Source of the DNA: Candidatus Latescibacterota bacterium | Lineage (GTDB): Bacteria; Latescibacterota; UBA2968; UBA8231 | Direction of reading: 5' to 3' | Assembly: GCA_022819745.1 (NCBI GenBank) | Contig: JAJEGS010000024.1 | Span: 1 to 64,000, forward strand | DNA length: 64,000 nucleotides | Shown here: piece by piece, positions 43,564-52,079 of the stretch | How positions within the stretch are numbered: position 1 is the stretch's first letter | Layout: each line of letters begins with the position of its first letter | Translations under genes and position numbers: made by a program | Notes under the pieces: generated by a model | Databases searched by the model: none | What the model was told of the DNA's origin: nothing | Seen by the model: only the letters and a program-made list of their open reading frames with translations

Positions 43564-44837
43564 GGGTTGCTCCTGTGATCGGTGAAGCGCTGGGCTTTGA
43601 GTTCAAAGCGCGGCAGGGTGTTTGGCGCGGCGATTTGGATGGCGGCGCGCAGGCCCAGCCGGTGGGCGAGGGCGCGTTCTACTTGGTCGGCGGTGTCGTT
43701 GGCATTGCCGTCTAGTTCTAGGTGGACTTCCAACTCGTCCAGTGCTTTGCGCCGGTGGACGTCAACGGCGAATTCAGTGACTGCGGGGAACTGGCGCACG
43801 ACGTTTTCAATGGCGCTGGGATAGACGACCACGCCGCGGATGAGCAAGGCGTCGTCGAGGCGGCCGATGACGCCGCCTTGGAGCCGCTGGAAGGTGCGGC
43901 CGCAAGCACAAAGCGTGCGATTGAGGGCGACGCGGTCGCCGGTGCGGTAGCGGATAACCGGCATCCCCGTGCGACCGAGATTGGTGATGACCAGTTCGCC
44001 CTCGTCGGCGGGTGCGCCGCTTTGCGGATCGACGATCTCGCAGATGAACTCGCTCTCGTTGAGGTGCAAGCCGGCCTGTTCGCGGCAGTCAAAACCCCAA
44101 GCGCCGACCTCGGTGGCTCCGGCGTGGTCGGAGCAGTGGGCACCCCAAGTGCGTTCAAGTTGGGCGCGAGTAGCGGGGAGGTTTGCGCCTGGCTCACCCG
44201 CGTGGATGGTGGTGTGTACGCTGCTGGCGGCGAGGTTGAGGCCGCGCTCGCGGGCGACTTCGCCCAAGTGCAAGGCATACGTTGGTGTACAGACTAGGAC
44301 GGTGATTTCGTTTTCGATGATGGCGTCTAGGCGCTGCGCCGAAGACATGCCGCCGCCGGGGACGATCAGCGCACCGATGTGGCTGGCTCCTTGGTGCCCG
44401 CTCCAGAAGCCGATGAACGGGCCGAAGGAGAAGGCGAAAAAGATGCGGTCGCGGTCGCTGACGCCAGCGGCGCGATAGACTTGGGCCCAGCAGCGGCCCC
44501 ACCAGTCCCAGCTTTCAGCGGTGTCGAGCCAGCGCAGGCGCTGACCGGTGGTGCCGGAGGTCTGGTGGATGCGGGTGTAGCATTCGGGCGGATAGGTGAG
44601 GTTGGTACCATAGGGCGGATGGGCGACTTGGTCGGCAGAAAGTTCGGCGCGGGTGGTGAAGGGGAGATGGGCCAAGTCGTCGAGCGCGGCGATGTCCTCG
44701 GCCCGCGTGATCCCGGTCGCGTTGAGCTTTTGGCGGTAAAATGCGTTTGTCGCCAGCACTTGGCCCAGCAGGGCGTGCAGGCGTTGAAGCTGGTGCTCGG
44801 CCAGCGCGTCGCGGCTGAGACGTTCGCAGTTGTTCAC
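43560..44837 (-). CDS. PaaK-like acyl/aryl-adenylate-forming ligase
   Basis: This 425-aa enzyme of the ANL superfamily has the P-loop-like HQTSGTTGQ (residues 91-99), the downstream ATP motif SDHAGATEVGAWGF, the hinge region YRTGDRVAL, and GRLDDALLIRGVVVYPSAIE, which matches phenylacetate-CoA ligases. It should activate a carboxylate as AMP ester and load it on CoA. Four-base overlaps link it to the TonB receptor gene upstream and to the halogenase-like gene downstream. Its substrate is probably aromatic; no carrier protein is visible nearby. Confidence 0.85.
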   Translation of the reverse strand: MNNCERLSRDALAEHQLQRLHALLGQVLATNAFYRQKLNATGITRAEDIAALDDLAHLPFTTRAELSADQVAHPPYGTNLTYPPECYTRIHQTSGTTGQRLRWLDTAESWDWWGRCWAQVYRAAGVSDRDRIFFAFSFGPFIGFWSGHQGASHIGALIVPGGGMSSAQRLDAIIENEITVLVCTPTYALHLGEVARERGLNLAASSVHTTIHAGEPGANLPATRAQLERTWGAHCSDHAGATEVGAWGFDCREQAGLHLNESEFICEIVDPQSGAPADEGELVITNLGRTGMPVIRYRTGDRVALNRTLCACGRTFQRLQGGVIGRLDDALLIRGVVVYPSAIENVVRQFPAVTEFAVDVHRRKALDELEVHLELDGNANDTADQVERALAHRLGLRAAIQIAAPNTLPRFELKAQRFTDHRSNP

Positions 44838-46969
44838 AGCGAGTAACCTAGGGTCGCCTTAAAGGAGAAAGGGGCGGCCGGGATGACCGAGTAGGCACCG
44901 AATCCCCGGGTCTCGTATTCGCTGCCGGTCAGGTTCTTGAGGTTGATCCGCAATAGCCCCGGCCCTTGGCGGTAGGTCAGCCCGCAGTCGAGCGTCAGCG
45001 CGCCGTCGATCTCATAGACATTGTCCTCGGCCACGAACTGGTTGCCGACGTAGCGGATGCCAGCGGCCAAGGTGAGGTTTTCGCCCAAGTCGCGGGCGGC
45101 CCACAGCGTCAAAAGGTGTTCGGGCGCGAAGGCCGGGGCGTTGCCCGAGCGGTCGAAGATGCGGGGGACGAAGCCTTCGGCAGTGGGGACCAATACGGCT
45201 TCGTTGAAGCGCGTCAGTTCGGCGTCCAAAAAGGCGTAGGTGCCTTGGGCGTACCAGCCTTGGGCTAGACGCGCTGCTAGTTCCAACTCTAAGCCCCGGG
45301 TGCGCTGGTCGCCAAGTTGCTGGGTTATTCCGTTGTCGTCGGGGATGGCGATGTGCTCTTTGTCGAGGTTAAAGACGGCGAGGTTGGCGGTGAGGTTGCC
45401 GCTGAGCAGCGCGGCTTTGGCACCGATTTCGTACTGGGTGCTTTCCTCGGGGTCGCGGTCGCCGACGACTTGCGAGGAAGGCGGGGCAAAGGCGCGGCCC
45501 GCATTGGCGTAGAGCGAGAAGGTTTGAGTCGGAGCGAAAATCGCGCCGATCATCGGGCTTACTTGCCGGTAATCGCGCTGGGTGGCGGTGAGGTCGTCTT
45601 CGTAGTCGATCCGGTCGAAGCGGCCCCCGAGCAAAAGTTCGAAGTGGGGGCTGAAAATTATGCGATCGACAAAGTAAGGTGCCAGTGTTTGCGCGGTGGC
45701 TTGGGCGGCGGTTGCTTGGTCAGGCAGGGGGACCACGAGGGAATCGGTCCCGGCTTCCACTGGCATGAAAGGGGCCAGACTCGGCGGCAACGTCGAGTCG
45801 AGGGTGAATAGATCGACGAATGAAAGCAACGCCACGTCGAGGGTGAAGTCGTCCGCAAGGCGGGCGATCTCTAAGCCAAAGAGGAGCTGGTGTTCAATGC
45901 CGCCGGTTTGTAGCTCTAGCAAGCCTTCGAGTTGGTTGCCGACGATTCGCTGCTGGTCGTCGAGGTCGAGTAGCGTGCGGGCGAGGTCTAGCGAACCAGC
46001 CGCGTTGGGAAAGGCTCCGTTGAAGAGAGTGCCCTGCGAGGGCCAGTCGAGGCTGGTATAGTAGAGTTTGTCGCGCAAAGTGAAATTAGACGCTAAGTGC
46101 CATTCGTAATCGGCGCGCAAGCGCAGGATCGTCTGTTCGGAAAGGTCGAAGGGCGACTGGTATGAGCGGGTGCGCGGCACATCGGGCAAGGAGCCATTGA
46201 CGATGGGTAGCCCCGAGTCAGAGCGATGTTCGCTCGTCAAATACTCAAAGTCGAGGTGCAGCGTCGAGCGCTCGCCGAGGTTCAGCCGCAGCGTTGGGTT
46301 TACAGCGAGGATCGAGCTGTTTTTGTCGTCGCGGTAGCCCTCTGCGTCCTGCCACAGGGCGTTGAGACGCAGGGCGAGGTTTTGGTCGGGCAGGGCGCGG
46401 CCGGCGTCGAAGGTGGCGCGGTAGGTGGAGAAGCTGCCTAAGGAAGCATTGACGCGGGCGAAGTTGCTCGCTGGGTCTGGCCGTTTGCGGACGAGATTGA
46501 TGGTGCCCGACAGCGGGTTGCCGCCGTAGAGGAAGGCACCGGGGCCTTTGAGGGCCTCGACGCGATCAACATTGTAGAGTTGATAGAAGGTCGCTTCGGG
46601 TTCAGGGACTCCGTCGGATAGCACCAAGCCATTGGCGAGCGAGTCGAAGCCGCGCAAGTAGAACAGGTCGTGGACGCCGAAATTGGTGTGGACGCCGACC
46701 CCGCTGACATTGGCCAGCGCGTCGCTGAGCGTCGCGCCGTCCTGTGTTTCGATCAGGGCTTGGGGGACGATCCCGATGCTCAAGGGAGTCTTGCGCAGGG
46801 GCAGCGGCATTTTGGTGGCAATGGCGTTGGCGCGGGGGATGGCCAGCCGCGAGCCGGTGACGATGGTTTCATCGACGACGTGGAGTGAGTCGTCGGCGGT
46901 CTGGGCGTGGACGAAGGGTGTAGGTACCGTCAAGGCAAAAATTAACAGAATGCCACGGACATTTATCAT
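44834..46969 (-). CDS. TonB-dependent siderophore-type receptor
   Basis: This 711-aa outer-membrane receptor has a signal peptide (ILLIFALTVPTPFVHAQ), a TonB-box-like VDETIVTG, a plug domain (TPLSIGIVPQALIETQDGATLS, FYLRGFDS, VEALKGPGAFLYGGNPLSGTINLVRKRP) and a 22-strand-type barrel ending FKATLGYSL. The plug wording is of the FhuA/FpvA siderophore type. It imports a bulky ligand, perhaps an iron chelate, with energy from TonB. It lies between the propeller genes and the ligase, overlapping each by 4 bp. Confidence 0.9.
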   Translation of the reverse strand: MINVRGILLIFALTVPTPFVHAQTADDSLHVVDETIVTGSRLAIPRANAIATKMPLPLRKTPLSIGIVPQALIETQDGATLSDALANVSGVGVHTNFGVHDLFYLRGFDSLANGLVLSDGVPEPEATFYQLYNVDRVEALKGPGAFLYGGNPLSGTINLVRKRPDPASNFARVNASLGSFSTYRATFDAGRALPDQNLALRLNALWQDAEGYRDDKNSSILAVNPTLRLNLGERSTLHLDFEYLTSEHRSDSGLPIVNGSLPDVPRTRSYQSPFDLSEQTILRLRADYEWHLASNFTLRDKLYYTSLDWPSQGTLFNGAFPNAAGSLDLARTLLDLDDQQRIVGNQLEGLLELQTGGIEHQLLFGLEIARLADDFTLDVALLSFVDLFTLDSTLPPSLAPFMPVEAGTDSLVVPLPDQATAAQATAQTLAPYFVDRIIFSPHFELLLGGRFDRIDYEDDLTATQRDYRQVSPMIGAIFAPTQTFSLYANAGRAFAPPSSQVVGDRDPEESTQYEIGAKAALLSGNLTANLAVFNLDKEHIAIPDDNGITQQLGDQRTRGLELELAARLAQGWYAQGTYAFLDAELTRFNEAVLVPTAEGFVPRIFDRSGNAPAFAPEHLLTLWAARDLGENLTLAAGIRYVGNQFVAEDNVYEIDGALTLDCGLTYRQGPGLLRINLKNLTGSEYETRGFGAYSVIPAAPFSFKATLGYSL

Positions 46970-48210
46970 TGAGTTGCTCCCACTATGTTTATGCGGACGA
47001 TTTCTTTATCGTCGCGGAGATAGATCCGGCCGTCGGCGAGTGAGGGGACGGTCTCACATCTGCTGCGGCGGAAAACTTGGGCGTTGGCCTTTTCGACGAA
47101 GCCTGCGGGCGTGGCTTCGGCTATGCCGAGATTACAGCGTTCGCTCAAGATGACAAGGTGGCCGTCGGCGACGATCAGGGTCCCGTGGCCATAGCCCCGA
47201 GTCTGCCACTTTTCCTCGCCAGTCTCGGCGTCGAGGCATTTGAGGGTCGAGCCGTCAAAACCGTAGAGATGCCCTTGGTAGTAGATGGAGGTGGCAGAGT
47301 GGTTTTGCATGTTATTATTGCGCCAGACCTCGGCCACCTCATAGCGCCCGTCTGTGGCGGTGACTTCCACCACAGTGCCGCCCATACCGGAGCTGGAAGA
47401 GATAAAGAAGCGATTAGGCGGGATAAAAACCGGGGTGGTAGTATTGGGGTGTTGGCTAGTCATCCAGGGATATTGCCACAGCACCCGGCCATTTTGCGGC
47501 GCGACCGCGATCAGTCCGTAATCGGTGAAAAACACTGCTTGGCGCGTTTGGCCGATGGTGGCGATGATGGGAGAGGAATAGCCCCTCTCGTCGCTGCGAG
47601 TGTTCCAGGCGACCTCGCCGCTAGTTTTGTCAAAGGCCATCAGCGAATGGCCATTCTTACCGCCTGCTTCGATTAAGACGAGGTTCCTCTCGACTAGCGG
47701 CGACGCTGCAAAGTTTCGACCGGATTTCACGCTGTCGAATTCGAGAATTATATCGCGGCTCCATCGTTGGGTGCCGAACTGGCTGTCGAGCGCGAGGAGT
47801 TTGCCAAGGGCGCTGAAGACATAGACCATCTTGCCGTCAACCGTGGGAGTAGCACGCGGACTGCGGCTGTCTCGCCATCCCGAGGGCGAGGGATCGTTGC
47901 CGGTGGTGGGGGTGCGCCACATCACTTCGCCGTTGCGGGCGTCGAGACAGACTGCGTATGCCCCTCCACTGATTGTATAGAGACGATCGCCAACTACGGA
48001 CAGGCCGGCCCGGCCCGGCCCGGCATGGACGCGCCAGGATTCTTTAAAAGAGGGCGCTTTGCCGAACAGACCCGTCTCCGAAGAGATGCCGTTGCGGTGA
48101 GGGCCAAGCCATTGCGGCCAGTCCGTCCATTGCCAGTGCGACCAATCTTGGGCCAAGGCAGGCAGGGCACCTAAGACGATGGAGAACAGGGCGGTGCGCG
48201 CGGTGCTCAT
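46966..48210 (-). CDS. Secreted PQQ-type beta-propeller protein (tandem copy 3)
   Basis: This 414-aa propeller has a signal peptide ending at ALAQ and the opening DWPQWLGPHRNGISSETGLF. Blades carry CLDARNGEVMWRTP, AFDKTSGEVAWNTR and CLDAETGEEKWQTRGYGHGT. It is closely related to its two upstream neighbours, including at DNA level in the last ~250 codons. It was produced by tandem duplication and is read in the same operon, overlapping the next gene (the receptor) by 4 bp. A scaffold or ligand-binding role in the periplasm is likely. Confidence 0.85.
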   Translation of the reverse strand: MSTARTALFSIVLGALPALAQDWSHWQWTDWPQWLGPHRNGISSETGLFGKAPSFKESWRVHAGPGRAGLSVVGDRLYTISGGAYAVCLDARNGEVMWRTPTTGNDPSPSGWRDSRSPRATPTVDGKMVYVFSALGKLLALDSQFGTQRWSRDIILEFDSVKSGRNFAASPLVERNLVLIEAGGKNGHSLMAFDKTSGEVAWNTRSDERGYSSPIIATIGQTRQAVFFTDYGLIAVAPQNGRVLWQYPWMTSQHPNTTTPVFIPPNRFFISSSSGMGGTVVEVTATDGRYEVAEVWRNNNMQNHSATSIYYQGHLYGFDGSTLKCLDAETGEEKWQTRGYGHGTLIVADGHLVILSERCNLGIAEATPAGFVEKANAQVFRRSRCETVPSLADGRIYLRDDKEIVRINIVGATQ

Positions 48211-49448
48211 TGGGCTGTCCCCACCACGTCTAGGCGGACGATTTCCTTATCGTCGCGGAGGTAGATCCGTCCATCGGCGAGTGAGGGGATCGTCCAGCAT
48301 TTGCTGCGGAGGACTTGGGTATTGGCTTTTTCGACGAAGCCTGCGGGCGTGGCTTGGGCTAGGCCGAGATTGCCGCGTTCGCCCAAGATGACGAGGTGGC
48401 CGTCGGCGACGATTAGGGTGCCCTTGCCGTAGCCCCGGGTCTTCCACTTTTCCGCGCCGGTTTCGGCGTCGAGGCATTTGAGGATCGAGCCGTCGAACCC
48501 GTAGAGGTGCCCTTCGTAGTAGATGGAGGTGGCGAAGTGATTTTCCATTTCCTTATTGCGCCAGACCTCCTTTGCGCTATAGCCGCGGTCTGTAGAGGAG
48601 ACCTCTACCACACTGGCACCCGTGCCGTAGCCGGAGGAGATAAAGAAGCGGTTGGGTGGGATGAAAACCGGGGTCGCGGCATTGACGTTGTGTCTGGTCG
48701 TCCAAGGGTGTTTCCACAGTATTTGGCCGTGTTGTGGCGCGACCGAGATTAGCCCGTTGCCGGTAAAAAATACCGCTTGGTGCGTTTGGCCGATGGTGGT
48801 GGTGATAGGAGAGGAATAGCCCAGCTTGTCGCTGCCGGTTTTCCAGGCGACATCGCCGCTGGTTTTGTCAAAGGCTATCAGCGAATGACCGCCCGTTCCA
48901 CCAGCTTCGATTAGAACGAGGTCTCCTGCGACTAGGGGCGAAGGACAAAAGCCCCAGCGGGCCTTCTTGCTGCCGAATTCGCTCGCTAGGTCGTGGCTCC
49001 ATTTTGGGGAGCCGGTCTGGCTGTCGAGTGCGTAGAGTTTGCCGTAGGCGCTGGAGACATAGACCATCCCGTCGTCCACGGTAGGGGTGGCACGCGGACC
49101 ATCGCCGCCTTGCCGTTCCATTAACATCCCGTCGGTGCGGGTGCGCCACAGCACTTCGCCGTTGCCAGCGTCGAGGCAGACCGCGTATTCATCGCCGTTG
49201 TGGATATACATCGTATAGATGCGATTGCCGACGACGGACAGGCCGGAAAATCCCTTGCCGCCTTGGACGCGCCAGGATTCTTCAAACGATGGCTCGTCGC
49301 CGAACAGGCCGGTTTCCGAAGAGATGCCGTTGCGGTCGGGGCCGAGCCATTGCGGCCAGCCTGTCGATTGCCATTGCGACCAATCTTGGGCTAAAGCTGG
49401 AAAGGCGCATAAGACGAGGGCTAACAGGGCATTGTGCGCGATACTCAT
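48207..49448 (-). CDS. Secreted PQQ-type beta-propeller protein (tandem copy 2)
   Basis: This 413-aa propeller starts at ATG 49448 (MSIAHNALLALVLCAFPALAQ signal), overlapping the stop of the previous copy (ATGA). The long Arg/His-rich extension back to 49715 in the same frame is an artefact of reading the neighbour in the wrong frame. It shares GPDRNGISSETGLFGDEPSF and the CLDAETGAEKWKTRGYGKGT blade with its neighbours. DNA identity with copy 3 is high, pointing to a recent duplication. Confidence 0.85.
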   Translation of the reverse strand: MSIAHNALLALVLCAFPALAQDWSQWQSTGWPQWLGPDRNGISSETGLFGDEPSFEESWRVQGGKGFSGLSVVGNRIYTMYIHNGDEYAVCLDAGNGEVLWRTRTDGMLMERQGGDGPRATPTVDDGMVYVSSAYGKLYALDSQTGSPKWSHDLASEFGSKKARWGFCPSPLVAGDLVLIEAGGTGGHSLIAFDKTSGDVAWKTGSDKLGYSSPITTTIGQTHQAVFFTGNGLISVAPQHGQILWKHPWTTRHNVNAATPVFIPPNRFFISSGYGTGASVVEVSSTDRGYSAKEVWRNKEMENHFATSIYYEGHLYGFDGSILKCLDAETGAEKWKTRGYGKGTLIVADGHLVILGERGNLGLAQATPAGFVEKANTQVLRSKCWTIPSLADGRIYLRDDKEIVRLDVVGTAQ

Positions 49449-50692
49449 TGGGCTGCTCCTTGTATGTTGAGGCAGACGATCTCGCTTTCGTCGCGCATAT
49501 AGAGACGGCCATTGGCCAGCGAAGGAATGGTCCAGCAGCGGCTGTCGAAAGCGGGGTAGCTGGCCTTTTCGACAAAGCCTTCGGGCGTGGCTTCGGCTAG
49601 GCCGAGATTGCCTTGTTCGCCCAAGATGATGAGGTGGCCGTCGGCGATGAGCAGGGTGCCCTTGCCGTAGCCTCGGGTCTTCCACTTTTCTTCGCCGGTT
49701 TCGGCGTCGAGGCACTTGAGGATTGAGCCGCCAAAGCCGTAGAGATGGTTCTCGTAGAGGACCGAGGTGCCGAACTCGTTTTCCATCTTTTTATTTTGCC
49801 AGACCTGCTCGACGGCGAGGCTGTCGCCGTTGCCCTTGATTTGCAAGACCGTGCCGCCGTTGCCGTTGACGGTGGAGAAAAAAATTCGGTCGGGCGCGAT
49901 GAAAACGGGCGTCGCCGCGCTGACGTCGTAGCGGGTTTTCCAAGGGTAGCGCCAGTAAACGCGGCCGTCTTCCGGCGCTAGGCCGGTAAGCGAATAGGCC
50001 GTGAAATAGGCGAGTTGGCGGGTGCCGGCCGCAGTGAAGGCGATGGGCGATGAATAGCTCATCTTTTCGTGGAGGGCGGTCCAAACGGTTGCGCCGGTGG
50101 CTTTGTCGAGGGCTACGGCGGTGACCGGGGTTGTGCGGTCGATGGCCATATCGACGACGAAGTTGCCGTCGTGGCCGCCGGCTTCGACTAGGAGCAGGTC
50201 GCCTTCGACTAATGGGGAGGTACTAAATCCCCACCTCGGCACTTCGCTGCTGAACTCGGCGACTAAGTCCTTTTCCCAGATCGGCGTGCCAGTCGCGGCT
50301 GCGAGCGCGAAAAGCTTGCCGGTGGCACCGAGTACATAGACGATTTCGCCATCGACGGTGGGCGTCGAGCGCGGGCCGTCGCCGCCTTGGGTTTCCTTGT
50401 AGTAAGGACCGGTGCGGTGACGCCAGAGTTCCACGCCGGTCTCGGCGTCGAGGCAGATGGCGAACTCGTCGTCGCCTTGGGCGAACATGGTGAAGACCCG
50501 GCCGTCGGCGACGGAGATGCTAGAGAAGCCATTGCCGAGCGGGACGCGCCACGCTTCGGCAAAAGGCTGCTCGGCAGTGAAGAGGCCAGTTTCACTGGAG
50601 ATGCCGTTGCGCTGGGGGCCGAGCCACTGGGGCCAGTCGGCCGCTTGTGCGGCGGCGCTCAGGAATAGTAGAAATGCGATTGCGTTTTTCAA
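49445..50692 (-). CDS. Secreted PQQ-type beta-propeller protein (tandem copy 1)
   Basis: This 415-aa propeller has a short signal (MKNAIAFLLFLSAAAQA) and the same DWPQWLGPQRNGISSETGLF opening. It is the most divergent of the three and carries an extra GNFVVDMAIDRTTPVTAVAL stretch. It starts 13 bp after the radical SAM gene stop, the widest gap in the operon, with GGAGGCAG upstream of the start. The family is usually periplasmic; catalytic quinone binding cannot be confirmed. Confidence 0.85.
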   Translation of the reverse strand: MKNAIAFLLFLSAAAQAADWPQWLGPQRNGISSETGLFTAEQPFAEAWRVPLGNGFSSISVADGRVFTMFAQGDDEFAICLDAETGVELWRHRTGPYYKETQGGDGPRSTPTVDGEIVYVLGATGKLFALAAATGTPIWEKDLVAEFSSEVPRWGFSTSPLVEGDLLLVEAGGHDGNFVVDMAIDRTTPVTAVALDKATGATVWTALHEKMSYSSPIAFTAAGTRQLAYFTAYSLTGLAPEDGRVYWRYPWKTRYDVSAATPVFIAPDRIFFSTVNGNGGTVLQIKGNGDSLAVEQVWQNKKMENEFGTSVLYENHLYGFGGSILKCLDAETGEEKWKTRGYGKGTLLIADGHLIILGEQGNLGLAEATPEGFVEKASYPAFDSRCWTIPSLANGRLYMRDESEIVCLNIQGAAQ

Positions 50693-50705
50693 TGCTGCCT
50701 CCTAC

Positions 50706-52079
50706 TCAGGTATAGCGTGCGTTGCGGTATTGGGTTTGGTAAAAGTCGGGCAGGAGCTGATCGACGCGCATGAGGCCCTCGTCGGTCAATGCGACCGAGT
50801 TCGCGTCGAATTGGAGCATGCCCTCGTCGCGCAGGCCGCTGAGTGCCGTGGCGAAGTGTGCGACGATATCGACTCCGAATTTGGTGCGAAAATACGCGGT
50901 GTCCAGCGCGCCTAATTTGAGTTGCAGAATCACCTCGCGGGTGAGTTGCTCTTCGCGGTTGGTGGCGAAGGCGCGGTGGATGGGGAGGTCGCCGCGGTCA
51001 ATGGTACCGAGGTACTCGTCCCAATTTGGCGCGTTCTGGTAGTGGACGCCACTCAGGTGCGAGAAGGAGGCGACGCCGGTGCCGATCATGTCTTGGCCGG
51101 TCCACACGGCGTCGCGGTACACGAAGCGGGCGTCGGGCGTTTTCTTCATGGTGTAGGCGCTCGAACGCACGTACCCGGCGGCGGCTAGTTGCTCGAAGGC
51201 GTAGGCGTGCCAAGCGCGCTTGGTTTTCCAGTCGGCTAGGGCTAGCGGCTCGCCGTCGCCAGTGAGCAGGTCCTTGGAATAGACCGTGTTGTAGGGTAGC
51301 TCCATCTGATAGACGGTGACGCTGTCGGGATCGAATTCGATGGTCTTTTGCACGGTCTGCCGCCAACTCGGCCACGTCTCGCCGACCATGCCGGCGATCA
51401 GATCGACGTTGACCTGATCGAAGTCGAGCGCGTGGATCCAGGGCATGACTTGGTAGATTTCTTTGCTGACGTGGGCGCGGCCGTTGTGGCGCAGGATCTC
51501 GTCGTCGAGGTTTTCTATGCCTAGGCTGAGGCGGGTGACGCCGATGGCGCGGATGGCTTCTAATTTAGCTTGGGTCAGGGTGCCAGGCTCGCATTCGAAG
51601 GCGATTTCGTCGGCGTGGTCCCAGGGCATGGCGTCTTTGAGACGCTGGACTAAGGAGCGCAGGTGGCGTGAACTGATGTAGGAGGGGGTGCCGCCGCCAA
51701 AGTAGATAAAGTGCAGTGGCCGGTCTTTGACTGCTGGCTGCTGGGCGTAGTGTTCCACTTCGCGGGCGAGGGCGTCTAAGTAGGTCTGGATCTGCTGGCT
51801 GTTTTTGTCCGTGTACACGCGGAAGTAGCAGAACTTGCAGCGCTTGCGGCAGAAGGGGATGTGGAGGTAGAGGCCGAGTTTGGTGTCGGGATGCGGATGG
51901 TCGGCGAGTGCGCGGTGCACCTGTGGGACATCTTCCTCACTCCAGAATGAATAGGCCGGGTAGTTGGAGACAAAGACGCTGCCGACCTCGGTTTCGGTGC
52001 GGTCGGCGCGGGTGGTCGCTGGGTCACTACTGGGTTGGGACTTTTGGGTCGAAATGTTAGGTACAGTTTCATCACTCAT
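50706..52079 (-). CDS. HemN-like radical SAM protein
   Basis: This 457-aa protein has the radical SAM cluster C77-x3-C81-x2-C84 (IPFCRKRCKFCYF), then FIYFGGGTPSYIS (glycine-rich, SAM-binding), VTRLSLGIENLDDEIL and a HemN-type C-terminal domain. It resembles oxygen-independent coproporphyrinogen oxidase family members, a group that also includes haem chaperones (HemW) and haem-opening enzymes (ChuW/HutW). The residue after the last Cys differs from that of HemN, so porphyrin chemistry is not certain. ATG 52079 overlaps the stop of the propeller before it. Its presence with a TonB receptor hints at tetrapyrrole or methylation/ring-opening chemistry. Confidence 0.8.
   Translation of the reverse strand: MSDETVPNISTQKSQPSSDPATTRADRTETEVGSVFVSNYPAYSFWSEEDVPQVHRALADHPHPDTKLGLYLHIPFCRKRCKFCYFRVYTDKNSQQIQTYLDALAREVEHYAQQPAVKDRPLHFIYFGGGTPSYISSRHLRSLVQRLKDAMPWDHADEIAFECEPGTLTQAKLEAIRAIGVTRLSLGIENLDDEILRHNGRAHVSKEIYQVMPWIHALDFDQVNVDLIAGMVGETWPSWRQTVQKTIEFDPDSVTVYQMELPYNTVYSKDLLTGDGEPLALADWKTKRAWHAYAFEQLAAAGYVRSSAYTMKKTPDARFVYRDAVWTGQDMIGTGVASFSHLSGVHYQNAPNWDEYLGTIDRGDLPIHRAFATNREEQLTREVILQLKLGALDTAYFRTKFGVDIVAHFATALSGLRDEGMLQFDANSVALTDEGLMRVDQLLPDFYQTQYRNARYT

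Noticed and set aside
49449..49715. In-frame Arg/His-rich extension upstream of the second PQQ propeller
   Set aside because: It overlaps the previous propeller gene in another frame and precedes a clear signal peptide at 49448; it is antisense-frame noise.
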